Assembly (NCBI GenBank): GCA_963665545.2
Contig: CAXXKZ010000002.1
Coordinates: forward strand, 1 to 64,000
Reading direction: 5' to 3'
Origin: G963665545 sp963665545
GTDB lineage: Bacteria > Pseudomonadota > Gammaproteobacteria > Xanthomonadales > SZUA-36
DNA: 64,000 nt
Shown: positions 1 through 8,440 of the stretch, piece by piece
Layout: each line of letters begins with the position of its first letter
How positions within the stretch are numbered: the stretch's first letter is position 1
Notes under the pieces: generated by a model
The model's database searches: none
Told to the model about the DNA's origin: nothing
What the model saw: only the letters and a program-made list of their open reading frames with translations
Translations under genes and position numbers: made by a program

Positions 1-370
1 CCGCCAGCGCGCCATCCACTCGGTAACTCCAGGCGTGATAGGGACAGATCATCAATCCCGCCCGGGCGGTACATGGCTGATCGACCAGCCGGGCGCCGCG
101 GTGCCGGCAGAGGTTGTAGAACACCTTCACCCCCAGGTCCTTCTGGCGCACGATCAGCAGACTTAGGCCACACAATTCGACCGGGAACAAGTCATCTGCT
201 GCAGCGACGAGTTGTGCACAGGCCAGGCCAAACCAGCCATCGCGATACAGGGTGGATGCCTCCAGGCGATAAAGTGTTTCATCGGAGTAGGCCGCGCCTG
301 GCAGGGCGCCACCTGACGTGTTGCAATCGCGCAGCGCGTCTACTACCTGCTGAAAACCGGATTCATTCAT
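1..370 (-). CDS. Rieske [2Fe-2S] non-haem iron oxygenase, alpha-subunit type (N-terminal part)
   Basis: Only the first 123 codons lie in the window; the gene runs off the left edge. Reading the minus strand from the ATG at 370 gives a Rieske domain whose ligand pairs are visible: Cys-Arg-His (NLCRHRGARL), then Cys-Pro-Tyr-His (ICPYHAWSYRVDG). This CxH...CxxH pattern ligates the 2Fe-2S cluster, and the HAW that follows is typical of ring-hydroxylating oxygenase alpha subunits and related demethylases or hydroxylases. The catalytic iron domain lies outside the window, so the substrate cannot be inferred. The start lies within 11 bases of the upstream membrane-protein gene, which suggests co-transcription. 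No clear ribosome binding site is visible. Confidence 0.85.
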   Translation of the reverse strand, partial: MNESGFQQVVDALRDCNTSGGALPGAAYSDETLYRLEASTLYRDGWFGLACAQLVAAADDLFPVELCGLSLLIVRQKDLGVKVFYNLCRHRGARLVDQPCTARAGLMICPYHAWSYRVDGALA

Positions 371-825
371 CAGACAAAAATCAGCTGTCTTCCAGTAATC
401 TTGCCCGCGCAATCGTGACAAACATCCAGCCTCCCACCGCTCCGGCGAGGCCTTGGCAGCAGGAGACCCGTTAAGGTGCGGGCCGTCGCAATCGGCGTCA
501 TACCGAGCGCTGCCTCCAGCGCGAGATGCAGTGTGAGCATGCCGACGGCGCCCGCCAGAATGAACAGAGGCTTGCGCCACGGTCTGAGCCAGTGCGTGAT
601 GATGGTGGCTACAATAAAGGCCAGCAGAATGGCAAATGCAACCAAGGGGAGAAACATGCTGCCCATGCCGATTAAATCCTGCAATGTGGTGCTGAGCTGC
701 AGGCTCAGCGGCACCTCCACACCCATTTCTCGCAAACTGGCCATGACGGACTGGGTGGCAAAAACGTTGGCGATAATATAGGTCACCACCACGGTCGACA
801 GCCAGGCTCCAAGGCGGATAATCAT
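370..825 (-). CDS. Small integral membrane protein, probably frameshifted near its 3' end
   Basis: I do not recognise the family. The protein has an N-terminal hydrophobic segment (residues about 5-27) and further membrane helices around 55-78 and 86-108. The last 33 residues in this frame are Arg-rich and unlike the rest. One frame over, from about 455, the strand reads QGLAGAVGGWMFVTIARAR and then LLEDS and a stop at 381-383, which is a convincing final transmembrane helix. One extra base in the CTGCTGCCAAGG stretch (minus strand, about 451-460) would explain this. As it stands, the stop overlaps the start of the Rieske gene (TGATG at 368-372). With the frameshift corrected, the gene ends 10 bases before that start. 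Confidence 0.6.
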   Translation of the reverse strand: MIIRLGAWLSTVVVTYIIANVFATQSVMASLREMGVEVPLSLQLSTTLQDLIGMGSMFLPLVAFAILLAFIVATIITHWLRPWRKPLFILAGAVGMLTLHLALEAALGMTPIATARTLTGLLLPRPRRSGGRLDVCHDCAGKITGRQLIFV

Positions 826-928
826 GTATGCTTTTGCTCCATCAAGGGCGGTTTCAGATTCACGGGTCCAACACGGTAGTTAACACGGGGCCGCCCATCA
901 TCAGACAATATCGGAGTGTAAGCAAGTT

Positions 929-2005
929 GTGAAACTGAAATGGGTCGTGCTCGGAGTGCTGCTACTTTCCGCGGTCAGTGCCAGCGCCCAATCCTGGCGA
1001 ATTGAAGTTGTCGCCGGCGGTTTGGCCAACCCCTGGAGCCTGGCGTTTCTGCCGGATCAATCCATGCTGGTGACCGAGTTGGGTGGTCAATTGCGGCGAA
1101 TCGACGCGCGCGGCAATGTCGGCGAGCCCATCGCCAACGTGCCGACGGTTTATTTTTCGGGTCAGGGCGGCTTGTTCGATGTGTTGCTGCACCCCCGGTT
1201 TGAGCAGAATCAGTTGATTTACCTGTCTTTTGCCGATGGAGGGGAAAAGGACAACGCCACGGCGATCGTCAGGGCGCGCCTGGTCGGTGACCGCCTGGAA
1301 AACGCAGAGCAAATTTATCGGGTATCTCCAGGCAAAGATACGGCGGCACATTATGGCGGCCGCATGGTGTTCATGGCTGACGGCACGTTGCTGCTGACCA
1401 CCGGTGATGGATTCACCTATCGTGAAGCAGCTCAGGATATAGACAGCGGATTGGGCAAAACCATGCGGCTCAATGACGACGGCAGCCCGGCTCGGGGCAA
1501 CCCGTTTCCGGAATCGCCATATGTCTGGAGCTATGGGCACAGAAGCCCACAGGGTCTGGTGGTTGCTGTCGACGGTACGGTATGGCAGCACGAACATGGT
1601 CCGCGGGGTGGCGATGAAGTCAATCGCATCGAGCCCGGTTTGAACTACGGTTGGCCGGCGATTACCTACGGTTTGGATTACAGCGGCGCGACGATTTCGC
1701 CTTACAGCGAATGGCCCGGAATGGAGCAGCCGCTGGTCTACTGGGTGCCGTCCATAGCCCCCTCCGGGCTCACCATTTATGAAGGTGAGTTGTTCCCCGA
1801 ATGGCACGGCGACCTGTTTGTCGGCGCGCTGGCTGGCCAGGAGTTGCGTCGAATCGATATGCAGGAGCAAGAAGTTGTTGGCCAGGAATCTCTGCTTGAG
1901 GACCGCGGCGACAGAATCCGTGATGTGCGTACCGGCCCCGATGGTGCGATCTATGTATTGACAGATGGCGATCCCGGCGAATTACTCAGGCTGGTTCCAA
2001 ACTAG
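929..2005 (+). CDS. Secreted PQQ-dependent sugar dehydrogenase (glucose/sorbosone dehydrogenase family)
   Basis: This 358-residue protein starts at GTG with a clear signal peptide (residues 1-20, cleavage after SASA), so it should work in the periplasm. The rest is a six-bladed beta-propeller of the soluble aldose sugar dehydrogenase (GSDH/YliI) family, which oxidises sugars using pyrroloquinoline quinone. Family landmarks are present: NPWSLAFLPD near the start, HYGGR near residue 140, YGHRSPQGL near 200 and EHGPRGGDEVN near 216, followed by NYGWP. Length matches the family. Substrate specificity cannot be read from the sequence. It precedes the DUF899 gene by 25 bases on the same strand. Confidence 0.88.
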   Translation: MKLKWVVLGVLLLSAVSASAQSWRIEVVAGGLANPWSLAFLPDQSMLVTELGGQLRRIDARGNVGEPIANVPTVYFSGQGGLFDVLLHPRFEQNQLIYLSFADGGEKDNATAIVRARLVGDRLENAEQIYRVSPGKDTAAHYGGRMVFMADGTLLLTTGDGFTYREAAQDIDSGLGKTMRLNDDGSPARGNPFPESPYVWSYGHRSPQGLVVAVDGTVWQHEHGPRGGDEVNRIEPGLNYGWPAITYGLDYSGATISPYSEWPGMEQPLVYWVPSIAPSGLTIYEGELFPEWHGDLFVGALAGQELRRIDMQEQEVVGQESLLEDRGDRIRDVRTGPDGAIYVLTDGDPGELLRLVPN

Positions 2006-2030
2006 GCCTTAAGCCCAAGGAAAGAGAGCA

Positions 2031-2741
2031 ATGAAACCAACACACATCGTTTCCAAACAGGAATGGCTTGAGGCACGCAAGGAACACCTGCAAAAAGAAA
2101 AAGAATTCGACCGATTACGCGATGAACTCAGTGCGCAGCGCCGCAACATGCCCTGGACCGAATTGGGCCAGAATTATCGATTCGAAGGGCCCCAGGGGCA
2201 GGAATCAATGGCGGATCTGTTTGCTGGCAACAGGCAGTTGATTGTTTACCATTTCATGTATCACCCGAGTTGGGAAAACGGTGGTTGCCCAAGCTGCTCC
2301 TACCTGGCCGACCATTTTGACGGCATGATTCCGCACCTCGACGATCGAGGGGTCAGCTTTGTTGTCATTTCAAAGGCCACGCTACCCCAGATTGAGGCCT
2401 ACAAACAGCGGCTGGGCTGGAAGTTTAAATGGGTGTCCGCACAAAATGGCAGCTTCAACGAGGACTTCAATGTCTCATTCACGCCCGAGCAAATGGCCGG
2501 AGAGGCCACCTACAATTACCAAGATGGCGTGAGTTTCCCAATGGAAGAGGCGCCCGGCGCCAGCGTTTTCGCACTGGGTGACGATGGCACGGTCTATCAT
2601 ACGTACTCAACCTTTGCCCGCGGTCTGGACCGCCTGATCGGCACCTATCATTTCCTCGACATGGTGCCCAGGGGCCGGAACGAGGACAGCCTCGATTGGC
2701 CCATGCAATGGGTGAGGCGGCACGACGAATACGAAGAGTAA
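2031..2741 (+). CDS. DUF899 (thioredoxin-like) family protein
   Basis: The 236-residue cytoplasmic protein matches the DUF899 family: an N-terminal HIVSKQEWLEARK segment, LIVYHFMYHP in the middle and GTYHFLDMVPRGR at the end. A Cys-Pro-Ser-Cys pair (GGCPSCSYLAD, about residue 84) sits where thioredoxin-fold members carry their redox cysteines. The molecular function of the family is not established; many annotations simply call it thioredoxin-like. AAGGAAAGAGAGCA gives a good ribosome binding site before the ATG. It lies close behind the sugar dehydrogenase and may be co-transcribed with it. Confidence 0.85.
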   Translation: MKPTHIVSKQEWLEARKEHLQKEKEFDRLRDELSAQRRNMPWTELGQNYRFEGPQGQESMADLFAGNRQLIVYHFMYHPSWENGGCPSCSYLADHFDGMIPHLDDRGVSFVVISKATLPQIEAYKQRLGWKFKWVSAQNGSFNEDFNVSFTPEQMAGEATYNYQDGVSFPMEEAPGASVFALGDDGTVYHTYSTFARGLDRLIGTYHFLDMVPRGRNEDSLDWPMQWVRRHDEYEE

Positions 2742-2884
2742 GTGTGCCAGGCTTTGCCGTACGTGACCCTCGACAGCGCCTGGAACGATTAATTAGGATG
2801 GAGTGCAGTTTGGAACGATCACAGCTATTCGGGCAAGGTAGAAAAAGGCGCTAATCTAATGCAGACAATTAAGCTTCCAATACT

Positions 2885-3613
2885 TTGGGGGATGATTGTC
2901 GCCGTGCGGTCAAAGCGCAGGTGAAAGGTGGCTCTGATGTCATCAAGTTTGTTGCGACCGGTGGAGTACTGAGTGACACGGCTACGGGAACAGGACAGCA
3001 GTTCACCGATGCTGAAATGGTGGCACTGATAGACACTGCCCATGCCTTGGGAAGGAAGGTCGCGGCCCATGCCCACGGTGTTGATGGCATCAATGCAGCA
3101 CTACGTGCCGGCGTGGATTCTATAGAACACGGTACCTATCTCAACAAAGATTCTATTCGTCTGTGTCGCAAGACAGGTGCTTACTACGTTCCTACTATCC
3201 TGGCTGGGGTTACTATTGCGGAGTGGGCGGAAATAGAGGGATTCCTACCGCCATCGATGCGCGATAAAGCACGACAAGTAGGGCCGCTCATGCAGGGTGC
3301 GTTATCTCTGGCTTATTAAGGAGGCGTAAATATTGCCTTTGGTACTGATTCAGGTGTCAGCAAACATGGAGAGAACGCGCGCGAGTTTTTGCTCATGGTA
3401 GAGGCGGGTATGCCTGCAGAAGAAGCCATAAAGTCAGCGACCATTAACGCCGCCCAGCTGTTGGGGAAGACGGATCAGCTAGGCACGTTAGAGCCAGGAA
3501 AGTCTGCTGACATTGTTGCGACCAGGCAAAGCCCTTTAGAAGATATCTCCCAGTTGCAAAACATCACCTTCGTTATGAAGAGTGGCATTGTGCATAAGGC
3601 AGTGGATGAATAA
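2885..3613 (+). pseudogene. Metal-dependent amidohydrolase, decayed (5' end lost, in-frame stop)
   Basis: The reading frame encodes only the C-terminal half of an amidohydrolase of the imidazolonepropionase/Xaa-Pro dipeptidase-like group. Visible landmarks are DVIKFVATGGVLS, metal-binding histidines in KVAAHAHG and IEHGTYL, and further on FGTDSGVS and the typical TLEPGKSADIV. The first half, with the signal peptide and HxH motif, is missing; homology begins abruptly at 2885. An in-frame TAA at 3317-3319 interrupts LAY-stop-GGVNIAFGTDSG, and the frame then continues undisturbed to 3613. Both defects argue for a dead gene. Confidence 0.85.
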
Positions 3614-3735
3614 ATGCAGATACCGTACTTGAAGCGCGACGAGCTGATGGACGACATCAATTGCACTCCGTTTTTTGGTCAGGAGGAGTTTCGGCAAGAC
3701 CCCGCTCACACAAGCAGCAGCCGGAGGCGCGGGAG

Positions 3736-5127
3736 ATGAATTTAGAGCACGGTAACGGTCCTGGTTCACCAACCGGAAAACCCGGGCTCATTCGCGGCCT
3801 TGGAAGGATTGAGTCCACTTGCGTGGTAGCGGGCGGAATTGTCGGCACGACAATATTTCTGATCCCCAGCGATGTCGCCGGACTGGTGGGCAGCCCATTT
3901 CTGGCGATGCTCACCTGGCTGCTTGCCGGGCTTCTGGCAGGCGCTGCAGCGCTGTGCTTTGCCGAACTATCGGCCGCAATGCCGAGCACTGGTGGTACAT
4001 ATGTATTTCTGCGGAAAGCATATGGATCGGACATCGTTCTGTTTGGATTTGCATGGATGATGTGTTTCGCCTACGGCAGCGGAGCCATGGCGATCGTCGC
4101 GATTATGGCAGCTCGATACTTCGTGCCGGTTCTGAGCGCATTGGGCTTGCCGGTGGGGGGTATGGAAAAAGTTCTAGGCGTTTCCATGATTGTGGGCCTG
4201 GTTGTACTCAACGCCCTCGGCGTTCGCCAAGGCGGGTGGGCTCAGACTCTGATCACTATCGTGAAGCTCAGTTTGCTGATTGCCGTGATCATTGTTCCTT
4301 TGGCCATGATTCGTCCACTTGGCAATCCGCTCGCCCAAAGTGGCGGTAGTGTGGCCAACACGTTGACGGGTATGACCGATGCCTTGATCCTGTGCCTGTT
4401 CTCCTACAGCGGCGCCTACTTCGTCACCCACGTCGCAGGAGAAGTCAAAGAGCCAACTCGCACCATCCCCAAAGCCATTGTCAACGGCTTCGCGATCGTA
4501 CTGGGCCTTTACCTGGCTGTGAATCTGGTATTTCTGGCCGCCATACCTTTTGACGAACTGGTGGGTTCGCAAACATTGGCTGCCGATATCGCGCGTAGCG
4601 CCCTGGGCATAAAAGGTGGATTGGTTGTATCAGCGGCGATTTCAATTTCCGCAATTGGCATGCTGAACGCTCAGTTGCTGAATTATCCGAGAATTCCATT
4701 CGCCCTGTCTCGAGATGGGCTGTTCTTCAATATCTTTGGCCGCATCGATCCTGTGCGAAGGGTGCCGCGTAATGCCATTGTCTTGATGGGGTTATGCGCC
4801 TGCGCCTATGTCATGACAGGCAGTTATTCCGAGATACTCGGCTATGTGGCGTTCGTCAGTCATTTCTTCATCAGTCTGGCCGTGCTCAGTACCCTATTGC
4901 TGCGCAGGCGAGAGCCTGAAATGGTGCGGCCTTTCAGGGTCTGGGGCTATCCCTGGACCCCCACAGCGTTCTTACTGGTTTCACTGGGATACCTCGGCAT
5001 TTTGCTGATCGACAAGTTTGAGGCCGTCGCAGTGGGAATAGTTATCGTGCTCAGCGGTGTCCCGTTCTACTTTTACTGGAAGATCAAACGACAAGTGGTG
5101 TCACGAACAAAGGATAGGAAGTTCTAA
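3736..5127 (+). CDS. APC-family amino acid permease
   Basis: An integral membrane protein of 463 residues with about twelve hydrophobic helices. The first helix carries GGIVGTTIFLIPSDVAG, the unwound glycine-rich substrate-binding region of the APC superfamily, and PSTGGTYVFLRKAYG follows helix 2. Such permeases take up amino acids or polyamines by proton or sodium coupling, or by exchange; the substrate is unknown. I chose the ATG at 3736 because GGAGGCGCGGGAG precedes it and the family N-terminus fits; the frame is open back to 3661. No obvious operon partner. Confidence 0.88.
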   Translation: MNLEHGNGPGSPTGKPGLIRGLGRIESTCVVAGGIVGTTIFLIPSDVAGLVGSPFLAMLTWLLAGLLAGAAALCFAELSAAMPSTGGTYVFLRKAYGSDIVLFGFAWMMCFAYGSGAMAIVAIMAARYFVPVLSALGLPVGGMEKVLGVSMIVGLVVLNALGVRQGGWAQTLITIVKLSLLIAVIIVPLAMIRPLGNPLAQSGGSVANTLTGMTDALILCLFSYSGAYFVTHVAGEVKEPTRTIPKAIVNGFAIVLGLYLAVNLVFLAAIPFDELVGSQTLAADIARSALGIKGGLVVSAAISISAIGMLNAQLLNYPRIPFALSRDGLFFNIFGRIDPVRRVPRNAIVLMGLCACAYVMTGSYSEILGYVAFVSHFFISLAVLSTLLLRRREPEMVRPFRVWGYPWTPTAFLLVSLGYLGILLIDKFEAVAVGIVIVLSGVPFYFYWKIKRQVVSRTKDRKF

Positions 5128-5186
5128 TAGTAGAGCAGGCAACTCAGACCGGTTGTCGTTCGCAGGAAACAGGAGTCAATATTTCG

Positions 5187-5635
5187 ATGCCCTTTAAGAT
5201 TACACGATTGTATACGGGCGATGACGGCGAATCTCATTTTGAGGATGTCGAAATATCTCTCGATGACAATGGCGCGATCGGTATGTTGTCAAACAAATTT
5301 CCAGCCGGCAGCATAATTTTTCGCACCACTGGGGAGAACTCGTTGTGGTCAATTCAGCCTTGCTTGACCTGGTGCCCGGCCAGGTTAATACCGTCAATGT
5401 CGAATGTGGCGCTGAGCTTGCCACGGTTACGTTCAAGGCTGAGCTAAGAGCAGCGGCTGTAGATATGGATTTGGGCGTGTGTGCCAGCACCAGCCGCTTG
5501 CCGCAACCCTCGAAGCAAACAACGTTGCTGGAAATTGTAGCTGGCAGCCTGTCGGATTTTGGTGCCCGTCGCGAGGGAAAGCCTGACAGACTGCAAGGGC
5601 GTACACTCTTCAGCACAGGTTTCCGGCACAGGTAG
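5187..5635 (+). pseudogene. Cupin-like gene remnant followed by unidentified coding-like sequence
   Basis: From the ATG at 5187, about 45 residues (ITRLYTGDDGESHFEDVE and onward) look like the N-terminus of small cupin proteins, after which homology stops and the frame ends without a cupin barrel. A second frame opens from about 5345 and reads to 5633 (VNSALLDLVPGQ, VECGAELATVTFKAELR), protein-like but not recognised. This could be a frameshifted or internally deleted gene, or two fused fragments. I assign no function. It lies just upstream of the antiporter gene. Confidence 0.4.
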
Positions 5636-5642
5636 GCCACAG

Positions 5643-6815
5643 GTGTTTGCAGACCACACCATTATATTTTCATTGTTCCTGATCTTCGCGGGGGCGGCCC
5701 TGGTAGCGACGCTGGCGTTGTTCGCCCGCCAAGCCCTGATTATTGGCTATATCGTGGTGGGCGTGGTACTGGGACCGTGGGGGCTCAGCCTGGTTTCCGA
5801 CACCGAGTTGATTGCCAACATCGCCCAAGTGGGTATTATATTTCTGCTCTTCCTGTTGGGGCTCAATCTGACACCTCAAAAGCTGGTGGCGCTGCTCAGG
5901 CAGACCCTGGTGGTGACCTGCTTGACTGCAATCGTACTCGGCGCGGTGGGTTGGCTGATTGCCAAGCTGTTCGGATTTTCAACCCTGGAGAGCGTCCTGG
6001 TGGGCGTCGCAGTGATGTTTTCCAGTACCATCATCGGCATCAAGCTACTGCCGACCACTGCGCTGCATCACCGGCATACGGGCGAGGTCATCATCAGTGT
6101 GTTGCTGTTGCAGGATCTGATCGCCATCGCGGTGATGCTGGCATTGCAGGGTATTGCCTCAAATGCAGTCGGCGCGATGCAAATCGCCAGCCTGGTTCTC
6201 GCATTGCCGTTGTTGATCGCGATCGCGTTTTTCCTGGAACGGTACGTACTGCTGCGGCTGTTCCAGTGGTTTGACCAGGTCGAAGAATATGTTTTCCTGT
6301 TGACCCTGGCCTGGTGCCTTGGCATAGCGCAATTGGCGAGTTTCATGGGTTTGTCGCATGAAATTGGCGCCTTTATTGGCGGCATCATCGTTGCGACCAG
6401 TCCGATTGCGCTGTTCATCGCAGAGCGCCTCAAACCATTGCGGGACTTTTTTCTCGTATTGTTCTTTTTCGCCTTGGGCGCCAGCCTGAACCTGGAAATC
6501 GTCAGCCACGTGGTGCTGCCTGCCACTGTCCTGGCGGTGGTGATGCTGGGGCTGAAGCCACTGGTCTACCGCTACGCACTGGGCAGCGTCTCGGAGTCGC
6601 CCCGACTGGCCTGGGAAACCGGCTGGAGACTGGGTCAGATGAGTGAGTTTTCGCTGCTGATCACATTTCTTGCGCTGCGGAGCCTGCCCGTCGGTGAACC
6701 GGTGGTCTACATGATTCAGTTTGCCACCATGCTCACTTTTGTTGGCTCGTCTTCGATCGTGGTGCTCAATTTTCCAACGCCAGTCGCCGCCACCGAACGT
6801 CTCAGAAGGCATTGA
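5643..6815 (+). CDS. Monovalent cation:proton antiporter, CPA2 (KefB-like) membrane domain
   Basis: A polytopic protein of about 390 residues matching the Na_H_Exchanger domain of CPA2 antiporters: GYIVVGVVLGPWG, FLLFLLGLNLTPQKL, VMFSSTIIGIKLL and IGAFIGGIIVATSP are recognisable helices. It lacks the C-terminal TrkA-N regulatory domain found in KefB/KefC, so it is a short stand-alone exchanger moving K+ or Na+ against protons. The open frame begins at 5559, but the protein-like sequence starts with the GTG at 5643 (FADHTIIFSLF). It is followed after 16 bases by the lipoprotein gene. A second CPA2 gene begins at 63561. Confidence 0.82.
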   Translation: MFADHTIIFSLFLIFAGAALVATLALFARQALIIGYIVVGVVLGPWGLSLVSDTELIANIAQVGIIFLLFLLGLNLTPQKLVALLRQTLVVTCLTAIVLGAVGWLIAKLFGFSTLESVLVGVAVMFSSTIIGIKLLPTTALHHRHTGEVIISVLLLQDLIAIAVMLALQGIASNAVGAMQIASLVLALPLLIAIAFFLERYVLLRLFQWFDQVEEYVFLLTLAWCLGIAQLASFMGLSHEIGAFIGGIIVATSPIALFIAERLKPLRDFFLVLFFFALGASLNLEIVSHVVLPATVLAVVMLGLKPLVYRYALGSVSESPRLAWETGWRLGQMSEFSLLITFLALRSLPVGEPVVYMIQFATMLTFVGSSSIVVLNFPTPVAATERLRRH

Positions 6816-6831
6816 CACTCAAGGAACAGTC

Positions 6832-7950
6832 ATGAGACCGATTAGCGAAAATTCTAAGTTATTTATCATTACATTGGTGTTTGCAATGCTCGGAGTGCAG
6901 GCCTGCACGAGCAAGCCACTGGTCCAATATTCAAAGGATTCACCACCCATTGCGCTTCTGCCCATTTCGCATGCGGGCATCAGCGACGGGCGCGCGCGCT
7001 TTCGGGAGATATTCTGTGCGGTATTGGAGAGCCATGGGCGGGAACTGCCGGACTATCGGCCCTGCGCACAAGCCATGACCCGCATTGGTCTCGAACCGGA
7101 TGGAACAGGCCGCGAGGTCTATCTTGGGCCTTCCAAGCACAATCTGGTCGCTGCCGTAGTTCCAGGTGTCGGTTGGGGCTGCATTGCGCAATGGCTGGAC
7201 CCGCAGCATTCGGTCGTCAGGCACGTGCGCAGCCTCGGTTACGACGTGACTTCAGTCAAAGTGGACGCATTGTCAGGTTCAGGCAACAACGCGCGCCAGA
7301 TTTGCGATGCGGCTTTGCAACTCCCACAAGAGTTCGGTCAATTGCCGGTGGTTCTGATCGGCTACTCTAAAGGCACGCCCGATATTCTCGAGGCCATCGC
7401 CAAATATCCCGAGTTGCGGGACAAAGTCGCTGCGGTCATGAGTATAGCCGGAGCCGTCGGGGGCTCGCCGATCGCCAACGGCGCCAGCCAGGATCAAGTC
7501 AATCTGATGCGTCATTTTCCGGGAGCCGATTGCGATCCAGGCGATGGTGGCGCCATTGAAAGCTTGCGTCCGGCGACCCGTCAGGCCTGGTTGGCCAGCA
7601 ATGCTTTGCCGCAAGACATCGATTATTACTCGCTGGTCACCTTTCCGGAACCCGGGCGGATTTCCAACATACTCTCCGCAACGTACAACCGGCTCAGTTA
7701 CATCGACTCACGCAATGACGGGCAGTTGCTGTTTTACGACCAGCTGATTCCCGGCAGCACATTGCTCGGTTATCTCAATGGCGACCACTGGGCAGTGCTT
7801 ATTCCGATTGCCCGCACACACAGCTTCATTGGCTCCACCTTTGCCAACAAGAACGACTATCCGCGTGAGGCTTTGCTCGAAGCGGTGCTCAGGTTTATCG
7901 AGGAAGACCTGGAAGAGAAGAAACTGCGGGCTGGATCATTCGAGGACTAG
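6832..7950 (+). CDS. Predicted lipoprotein with alpha/beta-hydrolase-like fold
   Basis: Length 372 residues, ATG preceded by AAGGAACAGTC. The N-terminus is a lipoprotein-like signal (hydrophobic residues 9-23, then VQAC), suggesting membrane anchoring outside the cytoplasm. GYSKGTPD near residue 180 resembles a GxSxG nucleophile elbow, with Lys after the serine, and NGDHWAV near residue 320 could hold the catalytic histidine. That suggests an esterase or acyltransferase-type alpha/beta hydrolase, but I do not recognise a named family. It follows the antiporter closely and is followed by tandem repeats. Confidence 0.65.
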   Translation: MRPISENSKLFIITLVFAMLGVQACTSKPLVQYSKDSPPIALLPISHAGISDGRARFREIFCAVLESHGRELPDYRPCAQAMTRIGLEPDGTGREVYLGPSKHNLVAAVVPGVGWGCIAQWLDPQHSVVRHVRSLGYDVTSVKVDALSGSGNNARQICDAALQLPQEFGQLPVVLIGYSKGTPDILEAIAKYPELRDKVAAVMSIAGAVGGSPIANGASQDQVNLMRHFPGADCDPGDGGAIESLRPATRQAWLASNALPQDIDYYSLVTFPEPGRISNILSATYNRLSYIDSRNDGQLLFYDQLIPGSTLLGYLNGDHWAVLIPIARTHSFIGSTFANKNDYPREALLEAVLRFIEEDLEEKKLRAGSFED

Positions 7951-7966
7951 CGCCCATGGCGCTCAA

Positions 7967-8090
7967 GCAAATGCACCGTCATCCCGGAGGAGCGTTTGGC
8001 AAATGCACCGTCATCCCGGAGGAGCGTTTGGCAAATGCACCGTCATCCCGGAGGAGCGTTTGGCAAATGCACCGTCATCCCGGAGGAGCG
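7967..8090. repeat. Tandem array, 32-bp unit, four copies
   Basis: Units begin at 7967, 7999, 8031 and 8063, each GCAAATGCACCGTCATCCCG followed by GAGGAGCGTTTG. The first three are identical; the last changes at its end to GCGCAGCGAAATCCGGGACC, the fuller form of a CCGGGATGAC-type dispersed repeat. There are no spacers, so it is not a CRISPR. It lies in the convergent gap between the lipoprotein and the ABC permease. Confidence 0.92.
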
Positions 8091-8189
8091 CAGCGAAATC
8101 CGGGACCTATTGGGCGTTGGGTAGAATAAGCGCCGGTCAGCTCCATGAATGGCCGAGGTGACCGTTGCGCAGTGAACACATTGCCGAGG

Positions 8190-8403
8190 CACTATGGGTC
8201 CCGGGTCAAGCCCGGGATGACGGGGTGTGACGCGCACTGTGGGTCCCGGGTCAAGCCCGGGATGACGGGGTGTGACGCGCACTGTGGGTCCCGGGTCAAG
8301 CCCGGGATGACGGGGTGTGACGCGCACTATGGGTCCCGGGTCAAGCCCGGGATGACGGGGTGTGACGCGCACTATGGGTCCCGGGTCAAGCCCGGGATGA
8401 CGT
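8190..8403. repeat. Tandem array, 45-bp palindrome-containing unit, five copies
   Basis: Units start at 8190, 8235, 8280, 8325 and 8370; the last is truncated. Each contains GGTCCCGGGTCAAGCCCGGG followed by ATGACGGGGTGTGACGCGC, with CCCGGG...CCCGGG able to fold on itself. The core is related in inverse orientation to the CGTCATCCCGG core of the array at 7967-8090. A lone relative (CCGGGACGCAAGCCCGGATG) lies at 36993-37012. The frame that reads GSRVKPGMT repeats through it is not a gene. Confidence 0.92.
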
Positions 8404-8440
8404 TGATTGAGCGGGATGACGGCGGGTAGGCCCGGGACGC

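Noticed and set aside
962..1870. Long minus-strand frame opposite the sugar dehydrogenase
   Set aside because: The plus frame has a signal peptide and family motifs; the minus frame is a shadow with no recognisable features.
7967..8403. Possible CRISPR array
   Set aside because: The units are contiguous tandem copies with no unique spacers, and there are no cas genes nearby.
8145..8429. Open frame of 94 codons with GSRVKPGMT repeats
   Set aside because: It simply translates the 45-bp palindromic repeat array; the opposite strand gives an equally repetitive frame. No start signal and no protein character.
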